A stretch of 64,000 nt of DNA from Staphylococcus epidermidis (GCF_006742205.1 NZ_AP019721.1:2232001-2296000); one strand, 5' to 3'; shown: positions 10,265 to 28,366, counted from the stretch's first letter. Translations and numbers: made by a program. Notes: generated from the sequence alone by a model not told the origin.

Positions 10265-10817
10265 GAGACACCTCGCTTTCACTTTTTAAAGCTTTAATTT
10301 CATCACGAACAATCGCTGCCTCTTCAAACTCTTGATCATCTATCAATTTATTTAGATATTTTGATTTTTCTTCAATTTGCTTTTTTATTGCAAGTTTCTT
10401 ATAAGATGATTGTGGTGTTTTTCCTACATGCTCAAATTGACCACCTTGAACACGTTGAACTATATCAATGATGTCTTCTTTAAACGTAGCATAACAATCA
10501 GCACACCCAAACTTACCAACATGTGCAATATCCTTAAGTGTCATCTGACACGTTGGACATTTTTTTTCTTCTTTAAATGCCATCTCATGAAAATTAATAC
10601 CATGTTTTGCAGCGAGGTGTTGAAGTATCTGTTTCACTACAAATGCTTCTTCTATATCGTCTTGGTGTGTATGATACGTATTATCATCATTAGAATGTAA
10701 CCAGGGATTTTCTCCTTGGGCACATACTGAACATACCCATTTTTCATGCGTACTATCTATACCTTTAACAGTAAGTTTAACTTCCGCTTCATTAAAATGG
10801 CAATTTTCACAAAGCAA
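10254..10817 (-). CDS. mcsA: McsA, zinc-binding activator of McsB
   Basis: Adaptor that activates the McsB kinase. It has treble-clef type zinc sites, visible as CENC near the N-terminus, CSVC at about 30-33, and CPTC (about 88) paired with CADC (about 107), then a C-terminal UVR motif ([16 protein letters not shown]) like that in UvrB and ClpC. The best start is TTG at 10815-10817, 7 bases after GAGGTG (187 residues); the GTG five codons upstream lies inside the ribosome-binding site. It overlaps mcsB and sits 20 bases after ctsR. Confidence 0.93.
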   Translation of the reverse strand: MLCENCHFNEAEVKLTVKGIDSTHEKWVCSVCAQGENPWLHSNDDNTYHTHQDDIEEAFVVKQILQHLAAKHGINFHEMAFKEEKKCPTCQMTLKDIAHVGKFGCADCYATFKEDIIDIVQRVQGGQFEHVGKTPQSSYKKLAIKKQIEEKSKYLNKLIDDQEFEEAAIVRDEIKALKSESEVSHDE

Positions 10818-10837
10818 TTTTAAACACCTCACCTAAC

Positions 10838-11299
10838 CTAGTAATAATTAATAACTGGTAGTAATCGTTTTAAGATATTAGCTCTTATAATATCGCGTGC
10901 AACAACATCCATTTTTAAAGTTTCTCTATCAATAATGGTCTGTATCATTTTAGCTTCTCTTTCATTGATCAAACCTTTATCTAACAAACCATCTATGACA
11001 TAATACCCTTGTTGTTGAGAAATAGATGGACCTATTAATTGTAGTAAGTGATTAATATAACCTGTTGCATCTTTATTTTCAATTTTAGTGATTCGAATGT
11101 AACCACCGCCACCACGTTTACTTTCTATTTCATAACCATGTTCATTAGTAAAACGTGTCTTAATAACATAGTTAAGTTGAGAAGGAACACAATCGAAACG
11201 TTGAGCAATATGAGCGCGTTGTATTTCTACAACATCTTCATCTGCTTCTTCAAATAACCGCTTAATGTATTGTTCTATGATGTCGGACATATTGTGCAT
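10838..11299 (-). CDS. ctsR: Transcriptional repressor CtsR
   Basis: Class III heat-shock repressor of clp genes. The N-terminal winged helix-turn-helix includes the glycine-rich wing [12 protein letters not shown] (about 58-69), which reads the minor groove and senses heat. I start at the ATG at 11297-11299 (153 residues, matching S. aureus); a GTG three codons earlier is part of the GAGGTGAT ribosome-binding site. It represses its own operon through the two operator pairs immediately upstream and is inactivated when McsB is active. Confidence 0.96.
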
Positions 11300-11314
11300 A
11301 GATATCACCTCTTT

Positions 11315-11362
11315 TTTGACCTTCTTTGACTATATTATATGACCATCTTTGACCTTTTTCAA
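11315..11362 (-). promoter_or_regulatory. ctsR operon promoter with two CtsR operator pairs
   Basis: A vegetative promoter reads TTGAAA (11357-11362), 17 bp, TATAAT (11334-11339). Two CtsR heptad pairs overlap it: GGTCAAA-N3-GGTCATA at 11338-11354 across the spacer, and AGTCAAA-N3-GGTCAAA at 11315-11331 just after the -10. The spacing of three bases between heptads is the known CtsR box. Occupancy of either pair would block RNA polymerase. The second heptad of the upstream pair departs from consensus by one base. Confidence 0.92.
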
Positions 11363-11455
11363 CCAATTTGATTTTAAAATTTCAAATTAATGATGTTAGC
11401 GTGTTCATTTTGTTGTATGATAGAAAATAGAAAAAATTTAAAGGAATGAAGAAAT

Positions 11456-12670
11456 ATGCATATTGTGATTGGGATATTAGGAATCATTTTCTTTTTAGCA
11501 CTCGCAGTTTTATTTAGTTCAGACAGAAAAAATATTCGCTGGCGATATGTTGGATTGCTATTAGTAATTCAACTAATATTTGCATTTATATTACTTAAAA
11601 CTAATTTGGGAATTTCAGTTATTGGGAGTATTTCAGATGGTTTTAATTATTTATTAGCTAAAGCAGCGGTCGGTGTCAATTTTGTATTTGGTGGCTTTAA
11701 ATTTATTGATCCTAAACAACCACCATTCTTCTTTAGCGTTTTGTTACCTATTGTTTTTATTTCAGCATTGATAGGTATATTACAATATACACGAATACTT
11801 CCACTAATTATTAACTTATTGGGATTTTTAATTTCAAAAATTAATGGAATGGGCCGTTTAGAATCTTACAATGCGGTCGCGGCAGCAATTCTAGGACAAT
11901 CTGAAGTCTTTATCTCATTAAAAAAACAATTACCTTACATACCTAAACAACGCTTATATACATTAACTGCTTCAGCGATGTCAACGGTATCAGCATCAAT
12001 TATAGGCGCTTATTTTACACTTATTGAACCAAAATATGTTGTGACTGCAGTAGTGCTTAACTTATTTGGTGGTTTTATCATTGCATCTATCATTAATCCT
12101 TATAAAGTCAATGAGGAAGACGACAAATTATTAATTGCTGAGAACGAAACAAAAAAACAATCTTTCTTTGAAATGCTTGGGGAGTATATACTAGATGGAT
12201 TTAAAGTAGCAGTTATTGTAGGCGCTATGCTGATAGGTTATATTGCAATTATTGCTTTATTAAATGGAATGGTGAGTGGAATCTTAAGCTTTATGTCTGG
12301 CGGTGCTATTCAATGGAACTTCCAAACGCTTATTGGATTTATTTTTGCACCTTTCGCTTTCTTAACTGGAATACCGTGGCAAGATGCAGTTCAATCTGGT
12401 TCAGTAATGGCTACAAAATTACTATCTAATGAATTTGTAGCAATGCAAGATTTAGGTAAAGCGACTGGATTATCGGAACATGCTAAAGGAATTACCTCTG
12501 TCTTCTTAGTATCATTCGCAAACTTTAGTTCAATTGGTATTATTTCAGGAGCTATTAAATCATTGAATGATGAAAAAGGTGACGTTGTTGCTCGTTTCGG
12601 AATAAAATTATTATTTGGTGCAACACTTGTTTCGTTTATATCAGCGGCTATTGCAGGATTCTTTATCTAA
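11456..12670 (+). CDS. nupC: Concentrative nucleoside transporter NupC
   Basis: Membrane symporter for nucleosides of the CNT family. The 404 residues contain around ten hydrophobic segments. The CNT N-terminal domain begins IRWRYVGLLLVIQL, the core region carries GQSEVFISLKK (about 146-156), and the C-terminal gate domain includes a conserved SFANFSSIGI segment. GGA lies 10 bases before the ATG. It is transcribed alone on plus, divergent from ctsR, and ends in its own terminator. Substrate range (purine or pyrimidine) cannot be told from the sequence. Confidence 0.92.
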   Translation: MHIVIGILGIIFFLALAVLFSSDRKNIRWRYVGLLLVIQLIFAFILLKTNLGISVIGSISDGFNYLLAKAAVGVNFVFGGFKFIDPKQPPFFFSVLLPIVFISALIGILQYTRILPLIINLLGFLISKINGMGRLESYNAVAAAILGQSEVFISLKKQLPYIPKQRLYTLTASAMSTVSASIIGAYFTLIEPKYVVTAVVLNLFGGFIIASIINPYKVNEEDDKLLIAENETKKQSFFEMLGEYILDGFKVAVIVGAMLIGYIAIIALLNGMVSGILSFMSGGAIQWNFQTLIGFIFAPFAFLTGIPWQDAVQSGSVMATKLLSNEFVAMQDLGKATGLSEHAKGITSVFLVSFANFSSIGIISGAIKSLNDEKGDVVARFGIKLLFGATLVSFISAAIAGFFI

Positions 12671-12683
12671 CATACGTAGATTT

Positions 12684-12720
12684 AAGCAAGAGTAACGTTT
12701 TTGTTTCTCTTGCTTTTATT
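12684..12720 (+). terminator. nupC terminator
   Basis: Perfect 9-bp arms AAGCAAGAG / CTCTTGCTT followed by TTTTATTTTAA, 14 bases after the nupC stop. Confidence 0.85.
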
Positions 12721-12945
12721 TTAATTCAAATCGTAAATGTTCACTCATCAAAAATACATTTTTCTAAATTTCGAGCTTCTTCAATGACACTCAATCTGCC
12801 AATGTATTGAAAAAGCCTGTGTTTGTCCCAGCCTCTTTCCTACGATTAGTCAAGTACTTATAATTAAAATAAGCATTACTTAACTAAACCGTTCATTTTA
12901 ATTTTTTTGAATAAGGTGTTAAACTACATTTGATTGTACGTTTGG

Positions 12946-14145
12946 CTAATGTGGTGACATTTGATAATCGTACAATTTATGATTCATTACAAGATAATGA
13001 ATTGTTTTTAATAATCGATTTATACAAGCAATGATGGCAGTCTTATGAGGTTTCTCATTAGGCTGCTTTCTTAGTTTGTAGTAATAATCGACGACATGAT
13101 TGTCATAATGATGCTGCCCTCTTATTATATTCATAATCACCCAAAATAAAAGTTTTCTCGCTTTTTTATTACCACGCTTGTTGATGGTATCTCTACAGTG
13201 TGTATGACCTGATTGATATCGTTTGATATCAATGCCAACAAAAGCATTGAGTTGTTTATTTGATTTAAATCGCTTAATATCACCAATCTCCCCAATAATC
13301 ATAGCTGTGCTTAGCTTACCAATACCAGGTATCGAATGAATATTTTCAAAATAATCGAGTTGTTGTGCTAATTGAATCATGGCATCATCTAATTGTTTGA
13401 GATGATGAATAGATTGTTTTAATTGTTGAATAAGTAAGCGTAATTTTTCGACTAGAAAGGAATGTCTATCGACATTAGGATAGCTTTCTTGAGCAATCAC
13501 TCTTAATTGAAGTGCATATTTTGTAGCTTTATCCATTGACATTCCTTTATCTGTAGAATTGAATATATGTGTAATCAGTACCTCCTTGTCGATATCAAGA
13601 ACCATGTCTGGATGAGTAAAGATTTCTGCGATGTTGAGTGCAATGATTGAATATCGACTACTGAATAATCTTTCTAAACCAGGGAATGTTTGATGGAATA
13701 ATTCAAGGATCTGAAATTTAAGTCGATTTTGTTCATTCTCGATTTCTAGATGAAAACGGACGTGTTCTCTTAATTCAAAGAATATTAACTCATGTATAGG
13801 TAAGTTGTCTGTTTGTTTAAGCGTCGGTCCTAAACAAGCAAGCTTATGAGCATCTGCCTGATCAGTTTTCCATGATCTTAGAGCGCTCGTTTTAAATTTG
13901 GCTTCTAACGGATTCATTTGAATATAGTTAATTTGATTTACACAACAAAATCGTTCCATACTTCTTGAATAGATACCTGTAGATTCAAAAATGAGTTGTG
14001 GGTGGTCTAAGTCATTCAAATACTTGAGTAAATAGTTGTAACCATTTTTATTATTTTGGATGAAAAACTCTTTTTGGAATTTTTCATTTTTATAATGTGC
14101 AACTACACTACTTCTTTTACTAATATCAACACCTAAGTAATCGAT
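12946..14145 (-). CDS. IS110-family (DEDD) transposase, apparent ATC start
   Basis: Recombinase of IS110 elements, which combines a RuvC-like DEDD domain and a C-terminal serine-containing Tnp domain. Counted from the ATC at 14143-14145 the protein is 399 residues with D7 (GVDIS), E54 (IFESTG), D95 and D98 (KTDQADAHK) and the conserved SG near 312 (RYQSGHTH). The HIPGIGK-like segment (SIPGIGKLSTA) is typical of Transposase_20. Between the AGGAGG ribosome-binding site (14153-14158) and residue 43 there is no in-frame ATG, GTG or TTG; ATC sits 7 bases from the site. A start at the TTG at 14017-14019 would lose the first catalytic Asp. Either ATC is used or the start has mutated and the copy is dead. 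The frame is otherwise intact. Confidence 0.8.
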   Translation of the reverse strand: MDYLGVDISKRSSVVAHYKNEKFQKEFFIQNNKNGYNYLLKYLNDLDHPQLIFESTGIYSRSMERFCCVNQINYIQMNPLEAKFKTSALRSWKTDQADAHKLACLGPTLKQTDNLPIHELIFFELREHVRFHLEIENEQNRLKFQILELFHQTFPGLERLFSSRYSIIALNIAEIFTHPDMVLDIDKEVLITHIFNSTDKGMSMDKATKYALQLRVIAQESYPNVDRHSFLVEKLRLLIQQLKQSIHHLKQLDDAMIQLAQQLDYFENIHSIPGIGKLSTAMIIGEIGDIKRFKSNKQLNAFVGIDIKRYQSGHTHCRDTINKRGNKKARKLLFWVIMNIIRGQHHYDNHVVDYYYKLRKQPNEKPHKTAIIACINRLLKTIHYLVMNHKLYDYQMSPH

Positions 14146-14301
14146 AAAAAAACCTCCTTTGAATAATTGAGAAGCTAAAAACTTTACTCAACCTTTCTCA
14201 TTTCATTTTCCTATACACGGTTTCAAGAACCCAACATACTACAAACGAATTTCAAAAGGCGAGAGTAAAGCTGACTTGTTTTTTATACGGATTTAAAATC
14301 C
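14146..14301 (-). ncRNA. Candidate bridge RNA region of the IS110 element
   Basis: In IS110-group elements the non-coding end 5' of the transposase encodes a guide (bridge) RNA with target- and donor-binding loops. Here the corresponding 155 bases contain a long-range pair, CTTTACTC with GAGTAAAG (14263-14270 and 14182-14189), a GGGTTC-TT-GAAACC hairpin (14218-14231) and a GGATTT/AAATCC palindrome (14289-14301). The function is inferred from the family; I cannot assign loops. Confidence 0.35.
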
Positions 14302-14336
14302 AAGAGTCTGGACAGTCTACTTCTCTCTATAACTAT

Positions 14337-14384
14337 AAAAAATAGCTATGAAAAAATCTATCGTCATAGATTTCTTCATAGCTA
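14337..14384 (-). terminator. pdxST terminator
   Basis: TAGCTATGAA / TTCATAGCTA arms enclose a second stem (AAATCTATGAC / ATAGATTT), followed on minus by a T-rich tract (14337-14342). It lies 170 bases beyond the pdxT stop; 14388-14554 holds nothing else I can recognise. Confidence 0.7.
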
Positions 14385-14554
14385 ATCTTAGTATGTTTTA
14401 AATGATTTAAATATTAGAATTTTGACAAATAATTAGAACAATCAATCGTTATCTCACACATAGAGTAAAATAAACTACAATTTATTAAACTTCCTTCAAA
14501 ATAAATTGTTAAAATTAATAGAAACTAATTTGTAAATCAAATATTACAAAATGA

Positions 14555-15115
14555 TTAATGTTTAATCATGTGTTCAATAAAATACTTAGTGATACGATAA
14601 TCATCAGTTAGTTCTGGATGGAAAGAAACACCGAGGTATTGTCCTTGTTTGACGGCTACTATTTTACCTCCAACTTTACTAAGTATTTCCACTCCGTTAT
14701 CCACTTTAGCAATATGAGGTGCTCTAATAAATACTCCCTCAATATCATTTGCTATCCCTTTAATATCAAGTTCAGATTCAAAGCTATCGACTTGTCTACC
14801 GAATGAATTACGCTCAACAGTTATATCTAATTTATTTAAATAACCAGACTCATTTTCAACATTTTTTGCAAGAACAATTAATCCAGCACATGTTCCAAAC
14901 ATTGGCAAATCTAATTGTTGTAACTTTTCTTTAAATCCATATAAATCCATTAAACGACGTAATGTTGTAGACTCTCCACCAGGTAATATTAGACCATCAA
15001 TTTCATCTAGTTGCTCTACTCTTTTTATAGCAATGCCTTCATAACCACTTAATTCAATATGACGTATATGTTCACGTACAGCACCTTGTAAGGCTAAAAC
15101 ACCAATTTTAATCAT
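14555..15115 (-). CDS. pdxT: Pyridoxal 5'-phosphate synthase glutaminase subunit PdxT
   Basis: Class I glutamine amidotransferase that supplies ammonia to PdxS for PLP synthesis. The oxyanion segment LPGGEST lies at about 45-51, the nucleophile elbow GTCAG near residue 78, and the SFHPEL motif with the catalytic His-Glu near 168-171. I start at the ATG at 15113-15115 (186 residues), which overlaps the pdxS stop codon by one base (TAATG), a sign of translational coupling and of fixed subunit ratio. Confidence 0.96.
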   Translation of the reverse strand: MIKIGVLALQGAVREHIRHIELSGYEGIAIKRVEQLDEIDGLILPGGESTTLRRLMDLYGFKEKLQQLDLPMFGTCAGLIVLAKNVENESGYLNKLDITVERNSFGRQVDSFESELDIKGIANDIEGVFIRAPHIAKVDNGVEILSKVGGKIVAVKQGQYLGVSFHPELTDDYRITKYFIEHMIKH

Positions 15116-16002
15116 TACCAACCACGCTCTTGCATTCTTTCTTCTAGTGAAATTTGATTAATATCTAGACCTTTCATAGCCGTACCTAGCTCACTAGCCA
15201 ATTTTCCGATTAACTCATAATCTTGATAATGTGTTGTAGCTTGAACGATAGCTTTAGCAAATTTTTCAGGATCTTCAGATTTAAATATACCTGAACCAAC
15301 AAATACACCATCTGCACCTAATTCCATCATTAGTGCTGCATCCTGAGGCGTAGCAACACCACCAGCTGCAAAATTAACTACAGGAAGACGTCCATTATCT
15401 TTAATTTGTTTTAATACTTCATAAGGTGCACCCAAATCTTTTGCAAATGTCATAATTTCATCATCATTCATAACTGTTAAGCGGCTAACTTCAGAATTAA
15501 CACGTCTCATATGACGGACAGCTTCAACAATATTACCAGTACCAGGTTCACCTTTCGTACGCAACATCGCCGCACCTTCACCAATGCGTCGTGCTGCTTC
15601 ACCTAAGTTACGACAGCCACACACAAAAGGAACTGTAAATTGATCTTTTCTTAAATGATATTCTTCGTCTGCAGGCGTTAATACTTCAGACTCATCTATA
15701 TAGTCAACACCCATCGATTCTAAAACTCTAGCTTCTGTAATATGACCAATTCTGGCTTTAGCCATAACCGGAATTGATACGGCATTCATAACTTCTTCAA
15801 CTATTTTAGGATTCGCCATACGTGCAACACCGCCAGCAGCACGAATATCTGATGGTACACGCTCTAATGCCATTACGGCAACAGCTCCGGCTTCTTCAGC
15901 AATTTTAGCTTGTTCTGCATTAACGACGTCCATAATGACACCGCCTTTTTGCATTTCAGCCATTCCTCTTTTAACTCGATCTGATCCTACTATTTTAGAC
16001 AT
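15115..16002 (-). CDS. pdxS: Pyridoxal 5'-phosphate synthase subunit PdxS
   Basis: TIM-barrel subunit that condenses ribose 5-phosphate, glyceraldehyde 3-phosphate and PdxT-derived ammonia into PLP. The 295-residue sequence is the highly conserved PdxS/SNZ type: the lysine in VMAKARIGH (about 80-85) forms the substrate imine, and the second lysine is in [10 protein letters not shown] (about 149). The start is ATG after AAGGGG. It heads the pdxST operon and is divergent from its regulator pdxR. Confidence 0.97.
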   Translation of the reverse strand: MSKIVGSDRVKRGMAEMQKGGVIMDVVNAEQAKIAEEAGAVAVMALERVPSDIRAAGGVARMANPKIVEEVMNAVSIPVMAKARIGHITEARVLESMGVDYIDESEVLTPADEEYHLRKDQFTVPFVCGCRNLGEAARRIGEGAAMLRTKGEPGTGNIVEAVRHMRRVNSEVSRLTVMNDDEIMTFAKDLGAPYEVLKQIKDNGRLPVVNFAAGGVATPQDAALMMELGADGVFVGSGIFKSEDPEKFAKAIVQATTHYQDYELIGKLASELGTAMKGLDINQISLEERMQERGW

Positions 16003-16098
16003 ACTACTTACCCCTTTTCTTATTGATTAAATATATTTTACGAGATAAACTGATATTTAAAAAGGTTCAATTTGTACATAAAGATAGGGGTCAGTTAA
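16003..16098. promoter_or_regulatory. pdxS-pdxR divergent promoter region
   Basis: This 96-bp gap must hold both promoters and the PdxR sites. A minus-strand TTGAAC-N17-TATCTC arrangement (about 16039-16067) is a plausible, weak pdxS promoter, which fits a gene needing an activator. I could not define PdxR repeats with confidence. Confidence 0.45.
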
Positions 16099-17463
16099 TT
16101 GAAAGTAAATCAACCACTTTATTTATCGTTATATGAAAAGTTAAAAAATCAAATTATCGAAGGTCAATATCAATCAAATGATAGATTTCCATCTAAACGA
16201 CAGTTAAGTAACTATTTATCTGTTAGCCACACTACAATAGAACATGCATATCAATTACTTGTAGATGAGGGTTTCATTTATTCGAAACCTAGATCTGGCT
16301 ACTTCGTTTCCGATATAGAATCGTTGCCAGTGATACATCGACAAACAAATCAATTAAACACTGATAACTTAGAAAAGAAGCAACGACAATATAAATATGC
16401 TTTTAATTTAGCTGAAATTGATTCTGAAAGTTTTCCTATGCACATTTTTAGAAAATATGCGAAAGACGTTTTTGAAGACCATCAGCTATCACTATTACAA
16501 CGAGGCGAGCGTCAAGGGGAATATATTTTAAGGCAACAAATTTCACATTACTTATTTAATAGTCGTGGCGTCACTTGTCACCCAAATCAAATTATTGTTG
16601 GATCATCAACAAGCCAGTTACTCGATATGATAACCAATTTACTAAAAAAAGAAGAATTTATTATTGAACAGCCAAGTTATCCACCTATTAAACATACGCT
16701 TGATAAAAAAGGTATAAGTTATATTCAAGTCCCAGTTGAACAAAATGGAATACAAATCGACCCTATTTTAAATACAAATAACAATATTTTGTATATAACA
16801 CCATCTCATCAATTTCCAACTGGTTATGTCACCAATTTAAAAAAAAGAACACAATTAATCAATTGGTCCCATCAAGCTAAGCAAAGATATATTATCGAAG
16901 ATGATTATGATTCAGAATTTAGATATTTTGGCAAACCCATACCTGCATTACAAAGTTTAGACACAAAAGGAAAAGTCATTTATATTAGTACTTTCTCAAA
17001 ATCTTTATATCCAAGCTGTAGGATTGCATATATTGTTTTGCCACAAAATTTAATGCACAAATATAATAATCAAAAATATAAAGAGGGAAATACAGTGCCT
17101 GTGCATGTTCAACACATGGTTGCTCAATTCATGATAAGTGGGAAATTTGAAAGACATTTGAATAAAATGCGAAAGATATATAGAGATAAACTTGATTATA
17201 TTTTAAAACGATTAAAGCCCTACAATACTCAAATAAAGATTGAAGGCGCACTAACTGGAATGCATTTTACAATAACTGTTAATAATGGATTGTCAATGAA
17301 ACAATGTTTAAAAAATGCGAAAAAAAATAATTTAAAATTAAAACCTTATCATTACGAAAATTATTCTAAAGTTTATCCAAAATTTATTTTAGGATTTGGG
17401 GGGATAAAAAAAGAAGAATTAGAAGATCATGTTAATGCATTAATTCATTCACTCGTTATATAA
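16099..17463 (+). CDS. pdxR: MocR-family PLP-sensing regulator PdxR
   Basis: GntR-type winged helix (about 1-70, with PSKRQLSNYLSVSHTTIEHAYQLL) fused to a fold-type I aminotransferase domain (about 110-454) that binds PLP as an effector rather than as a catalyst. The Schiff-base lysine is in ISTFSKSLYPSCR (about 300-312), and the DDYDSEF aspartate motif precedes it. In Gram-positives this family activates pdxST when PLP is scarce and represses itself; its divergent position here supports that. The start is TTG after AGGGG. It is more AT-rich and lysine/asparagine-rich toward its C-terminus than its neighbours. Confidence 0.9.
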   Translation: MKVNQPLYLSLYEKLKNQIIEGQYQSNDRFPSKRQLSNYLSVSHTTIEHAYQLLVDEGFIYSKPRSGYFVSDIESLPVIHRQTNQLNTDNLEKKQRQYKYAFNLAEIDSESFPMHIFRKYAKDVFEDHQLSLLQRGERQGEYILRQQISHYLFNSRGVTCHPNQIIVGSSTSQLLDMITNLLKKEEFIIEQPSYPPIKHTLDKKGISYIQVPVEQNGIQIDPILNTNNNILYITPSHQFPTGYVTNLKKRTQLINWSHQAKQRYIIEDDYDSEFRYFGKPIPALQSLDTKGKVIYISTFSKSLYPSCRIAYIVLPQNLMHKYNNQKYKEGNTVPVHVQHMVAQFMISGKFERHLNKMRKIYRDKLDYILKRLKPYNTQIKIEGALTGMHFTITVNNGLSMKQCLKNAKKNNLKLKPYHYENYSKVYPKFILGFGGIKKEELEDHVNALIHSLVI

Positions 17464-17486
17464 ATACTAGATTTTAAGAAACTTTA

Positions 17487-17533
17487 AAATGCTTTAATTA
17501 TTGTTACGATACACAACAGTAATTAAAGCATTT
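17487..17533. terminator. Bidirectional terminator after pdxR
   Basis: Fourteen-base perfect arms AAATGCTTTAATTA (17487-17500) and TAATTAAAGCATTT (17520-17533). It separates the plus-strand pdxR from the minus-strand rRNA operon ending beyond it. Confidence 0.75.
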
Positions 17534-17647
17534 AAGGTTGGATATGTTACTTAACCTTTATAAGCCACATATGAAATTACCTCTTATAAAAGTTGTTAAG
17601 TAGCGAATTTATTTATTAATACTTTCTTTTTTAGAACTATTTTTGCA

Positions 17648-17673
17648 TAAAAAAAAGAGACCTTTCGGTCTCG
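17648..17673 (-). terminator. rRNA operon terminator
   Basis: On minus, GAGACC-GAAA-GGTCTC runs into T8, 30 bases after the 3' end of the 5S gene. It is a strong tetraloop terminator that ends the whole rRNA/tRNA block. Confidence 0.9.
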
Positions 17674-17702
17674 ATTAGGCTCATCGCATCCATACGATAT
17701 TT

Positions 17703-17817
17703 GCCTGGCAACGTCCTACTCTAGCGGAACGTCAGTCCGACTACCATCGGCGCTAAGGAGCTTAACTTCTGTGTTCGGCATGGGAACAGGTGTGACCTCC
17801 TTGCCATTGTCACCAGA
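17703..17817 (-). rRNA. rrf: 5S ribosomal RNA (copy 1)
   Basis: About 115 nt beginning TCTGGTGACAATGGC and ending GTTGCCAGGC on the minus strand, with the standard loop E and helix III sequences. Same sequence as the copies at 22948 and 28707. Confidence 0.95.
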
Positions 17818-17887
17818 CAAATGAATGATTATACATTCAAAACTAGATAGTAAGTAAGATTTTGCGTCGCAAAACGTTTTTTAAAAA

Positions 17888-20809
<2,922 letters not shown>

Positions 20810-20992
20810 TATGTTTCCACCATATTTTGAATTGTTATTCAAAATAAATAGCTAAAACTAGTTATTAATCTTGTGAGTGTTCTTTCGAACACTAGCGATT
20901 ATTTATGAATTCAAGCTTATTTAAAACTCTATTCACTCGGTTTTGCTTGGTAAAATCTTACTTGCTTATCTAGTTTTCAATGTACAAATAAA

Positions 20993-21069
<77 letters not shown>

Positions 21070-21157
21070 ATTATATAATTTGAATGCTAATAAACATTCA
21101 AAACTGAATACAATATGTCACGTTATTCCCTCATCTTCGTAGAAGATGTTCCGAATA

Positions 21158-22719
<1,562 letters not shown>

Positions 22720-22844
22720 AATTATGATGTTTGATTAGCTCATAAATACTAAATAGTTTGTAACATTTCGTTACTGTTTATTGGAATTAACGTTGACATA
22801 TTGTCATTCAGTTTTCAATGTTCATTTCTAATCAACAAGAATTA

Positions 22845-22873
22845 ATTATACATCTTAAGCATAGTTAAGTCAA
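22845..22873 (-). promoter_or_regulatory. Promoter of the second (tRNA-Ile) rRNA operon
   Basis: Minus-strand TTGACT (22868-22873), 17 bp, perfect TATAAT (22845-22850), about 125 bases before the 16S 5' end. It sits between the upstream operon's terminator and the conserved 16S leader, so this operon can be transcribed independently. Confidence 0.85.
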
Positions 22874-22915
22874 CAAAAAATTCAAGTTAATTTATTAATA
22901 TATTCTATTAATCCA

Positions 22916-22940
22916 CAAAAAAATGACCAACAGGTCAAAA
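22916..22940 (-). terminator. Terminator between the two rRNA operons
   Basis: Minus-strand TTTTGACC-TGTT-GGTCA followed by T7, just after the second 5S gene. The stem is short, so some read-through into the next operon is possible. Confidence 0.7.
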
Positions 22941-22947
22941 GTAGATT

Positions 22948-23062
22948 GCCTGGCAACGTCCTACTCTAGCGGAACGTCAGTCCGACTACCATCGGCGCTA
23001 AGGAGCTTAACTTCTGTGTTCGGCATGGGAACAGGTGTGACCTCCTTGCCATTGTCACCAGA
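22948..23062 (-). rRNA. rrf: 5S ribosomal RNA (copy 2)
   Basis: Same sequence as copy 1; it closes the operon that contains the eight-tRNA cluster. Confidence 0.95.
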
Positions 23063-23132
23063 CAAATGAATGATTATACATTCAAAACTAGATAGTAAGT
23101 AAGATTTTGCGTCGCAAAACGTTTTTTAAAAA

Positions 23133-26054
<2,922 letters not shown>

Positions 26055-26309
26055 TATGTTTCCACCATATTTTGAATTGTTATTCAAAATAAATAGCTAA
26101 AACTAGTTATTAATCTTGTGAGTGTTCTTTCGAACACTAGCGATTATTTATGAATTCAAGCTTATTTAAAACTCTATTCACTCGGTTTTGCTTGGTAAAA
26201 TCTTACTTACTTATCTAGTTTTCAATGTACAAATGAATGTTAATAAACATTCAAAACTGAATACAATATGTCACGTTATTCCCTCATCTTCGTAGAAGAT
26301 GTTCCGAAT

Positions 26310-27871
<1,562 letters not shown>

Positions 27872-27987
27872 ATTATGATGTTTGATTAGCTCATAAATAC
27901 TAAATAGTTTGTAACGTTTCGTTACTGTTTATTGGAATTAACGTTGACATATTGTCATTCAGTTTTCAATGTTCATTAATAATTAAA

Positions 27988-28063
27988 TGGTGGAGACTAG
28001 CGGGATCGAACCGCTGACCTCCTGCGTGCAAAGCAGGCGCTCTCCCAGCTGAGCTAAGCCCCC
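27988..28063 (-). tRNA. tRNA-Ala (TGC)
   Basis: 76-nt cloverleaf, anticodon TGC, CCA encoded; acceptor GGGGGCT. Last tRNA before 16S. Confidence 0.95.
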
Positions 28064-28077
28064 AATATCAAAAGAAG

Positions 28078-28151
28078 TCGGGAAGACAGGATTCGAACCT
28101 GCGACCCCTTGGTCCCAAACCAAGTGCTCTACCAAGCTGAGCTACTTCCCG
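28078..28151 (-). tRNA. tRNA-Pro (TGG)
   Basis: 74-nt cloverleaf, anticodon TGG, acceptor CGGGAAG; CCA is not encoded. Confidence 0.95.
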
Positions 28152-28177
28152 TATGTAAATTAAATCGATACATAAAA

Positions 28178-28254
28178 TGGCGCGCCCGATAGGAGTCGAA
28201 CCCATAACCTCTTGATCCGTAGTCAAACGCTCTATCCAGTTGAGCTACGGGCGC
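28178..28254 (-). tRNA. tRNA-Arg (ACG)
   Basis: 77-nt cloverleaf with anticodon ACG (its A34 is normally deaminated to inosine), acceptor GCGCCCG, CCA encoded. Confidence 0.95.
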
Positions 28255-28266
28255 AATGTAAAAAGA

Positions 28267-28355
28267 TGGTGCCGAGGACCGGAATCGAACCGGTACGGTG
28301 ATCTCTCACCGCAGGATTTTAAGTCCTGTGCGTCTGCCAGTTCCGCCACCCCGGC
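28267..28355 (-). tRNA. tRNA-Leu (TAA)
   Basis: 89-nt type II tRNA with long variable arm, anticodon TAA, acceptor GCCGGGG, CCA encoded. Confidence 0.95.
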
Positions 28356-28366
28356 ACTATGAATGA

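Larger units (their letters stand above)
12839..14301 (-). mobile_element. IS110-family insertion sequence (ends estimated)
   Basis: A single DEDD-type transposase gene with ~110 bp of non-coding DNA on its 3' side and ~155 bp on its 5' side, inserted between the convergent ends of nupC and pdxT. IS110 elements have no terminal inverted repeats, so the ends cannot be read directly. The limits given assume that the two flanking repeat arms (12824-12838 and 14302-14314) are host DNA, which would give an element of about 1.46 kb, a usual size for the family. No second copy is present in the window. Confidence 0.6.
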
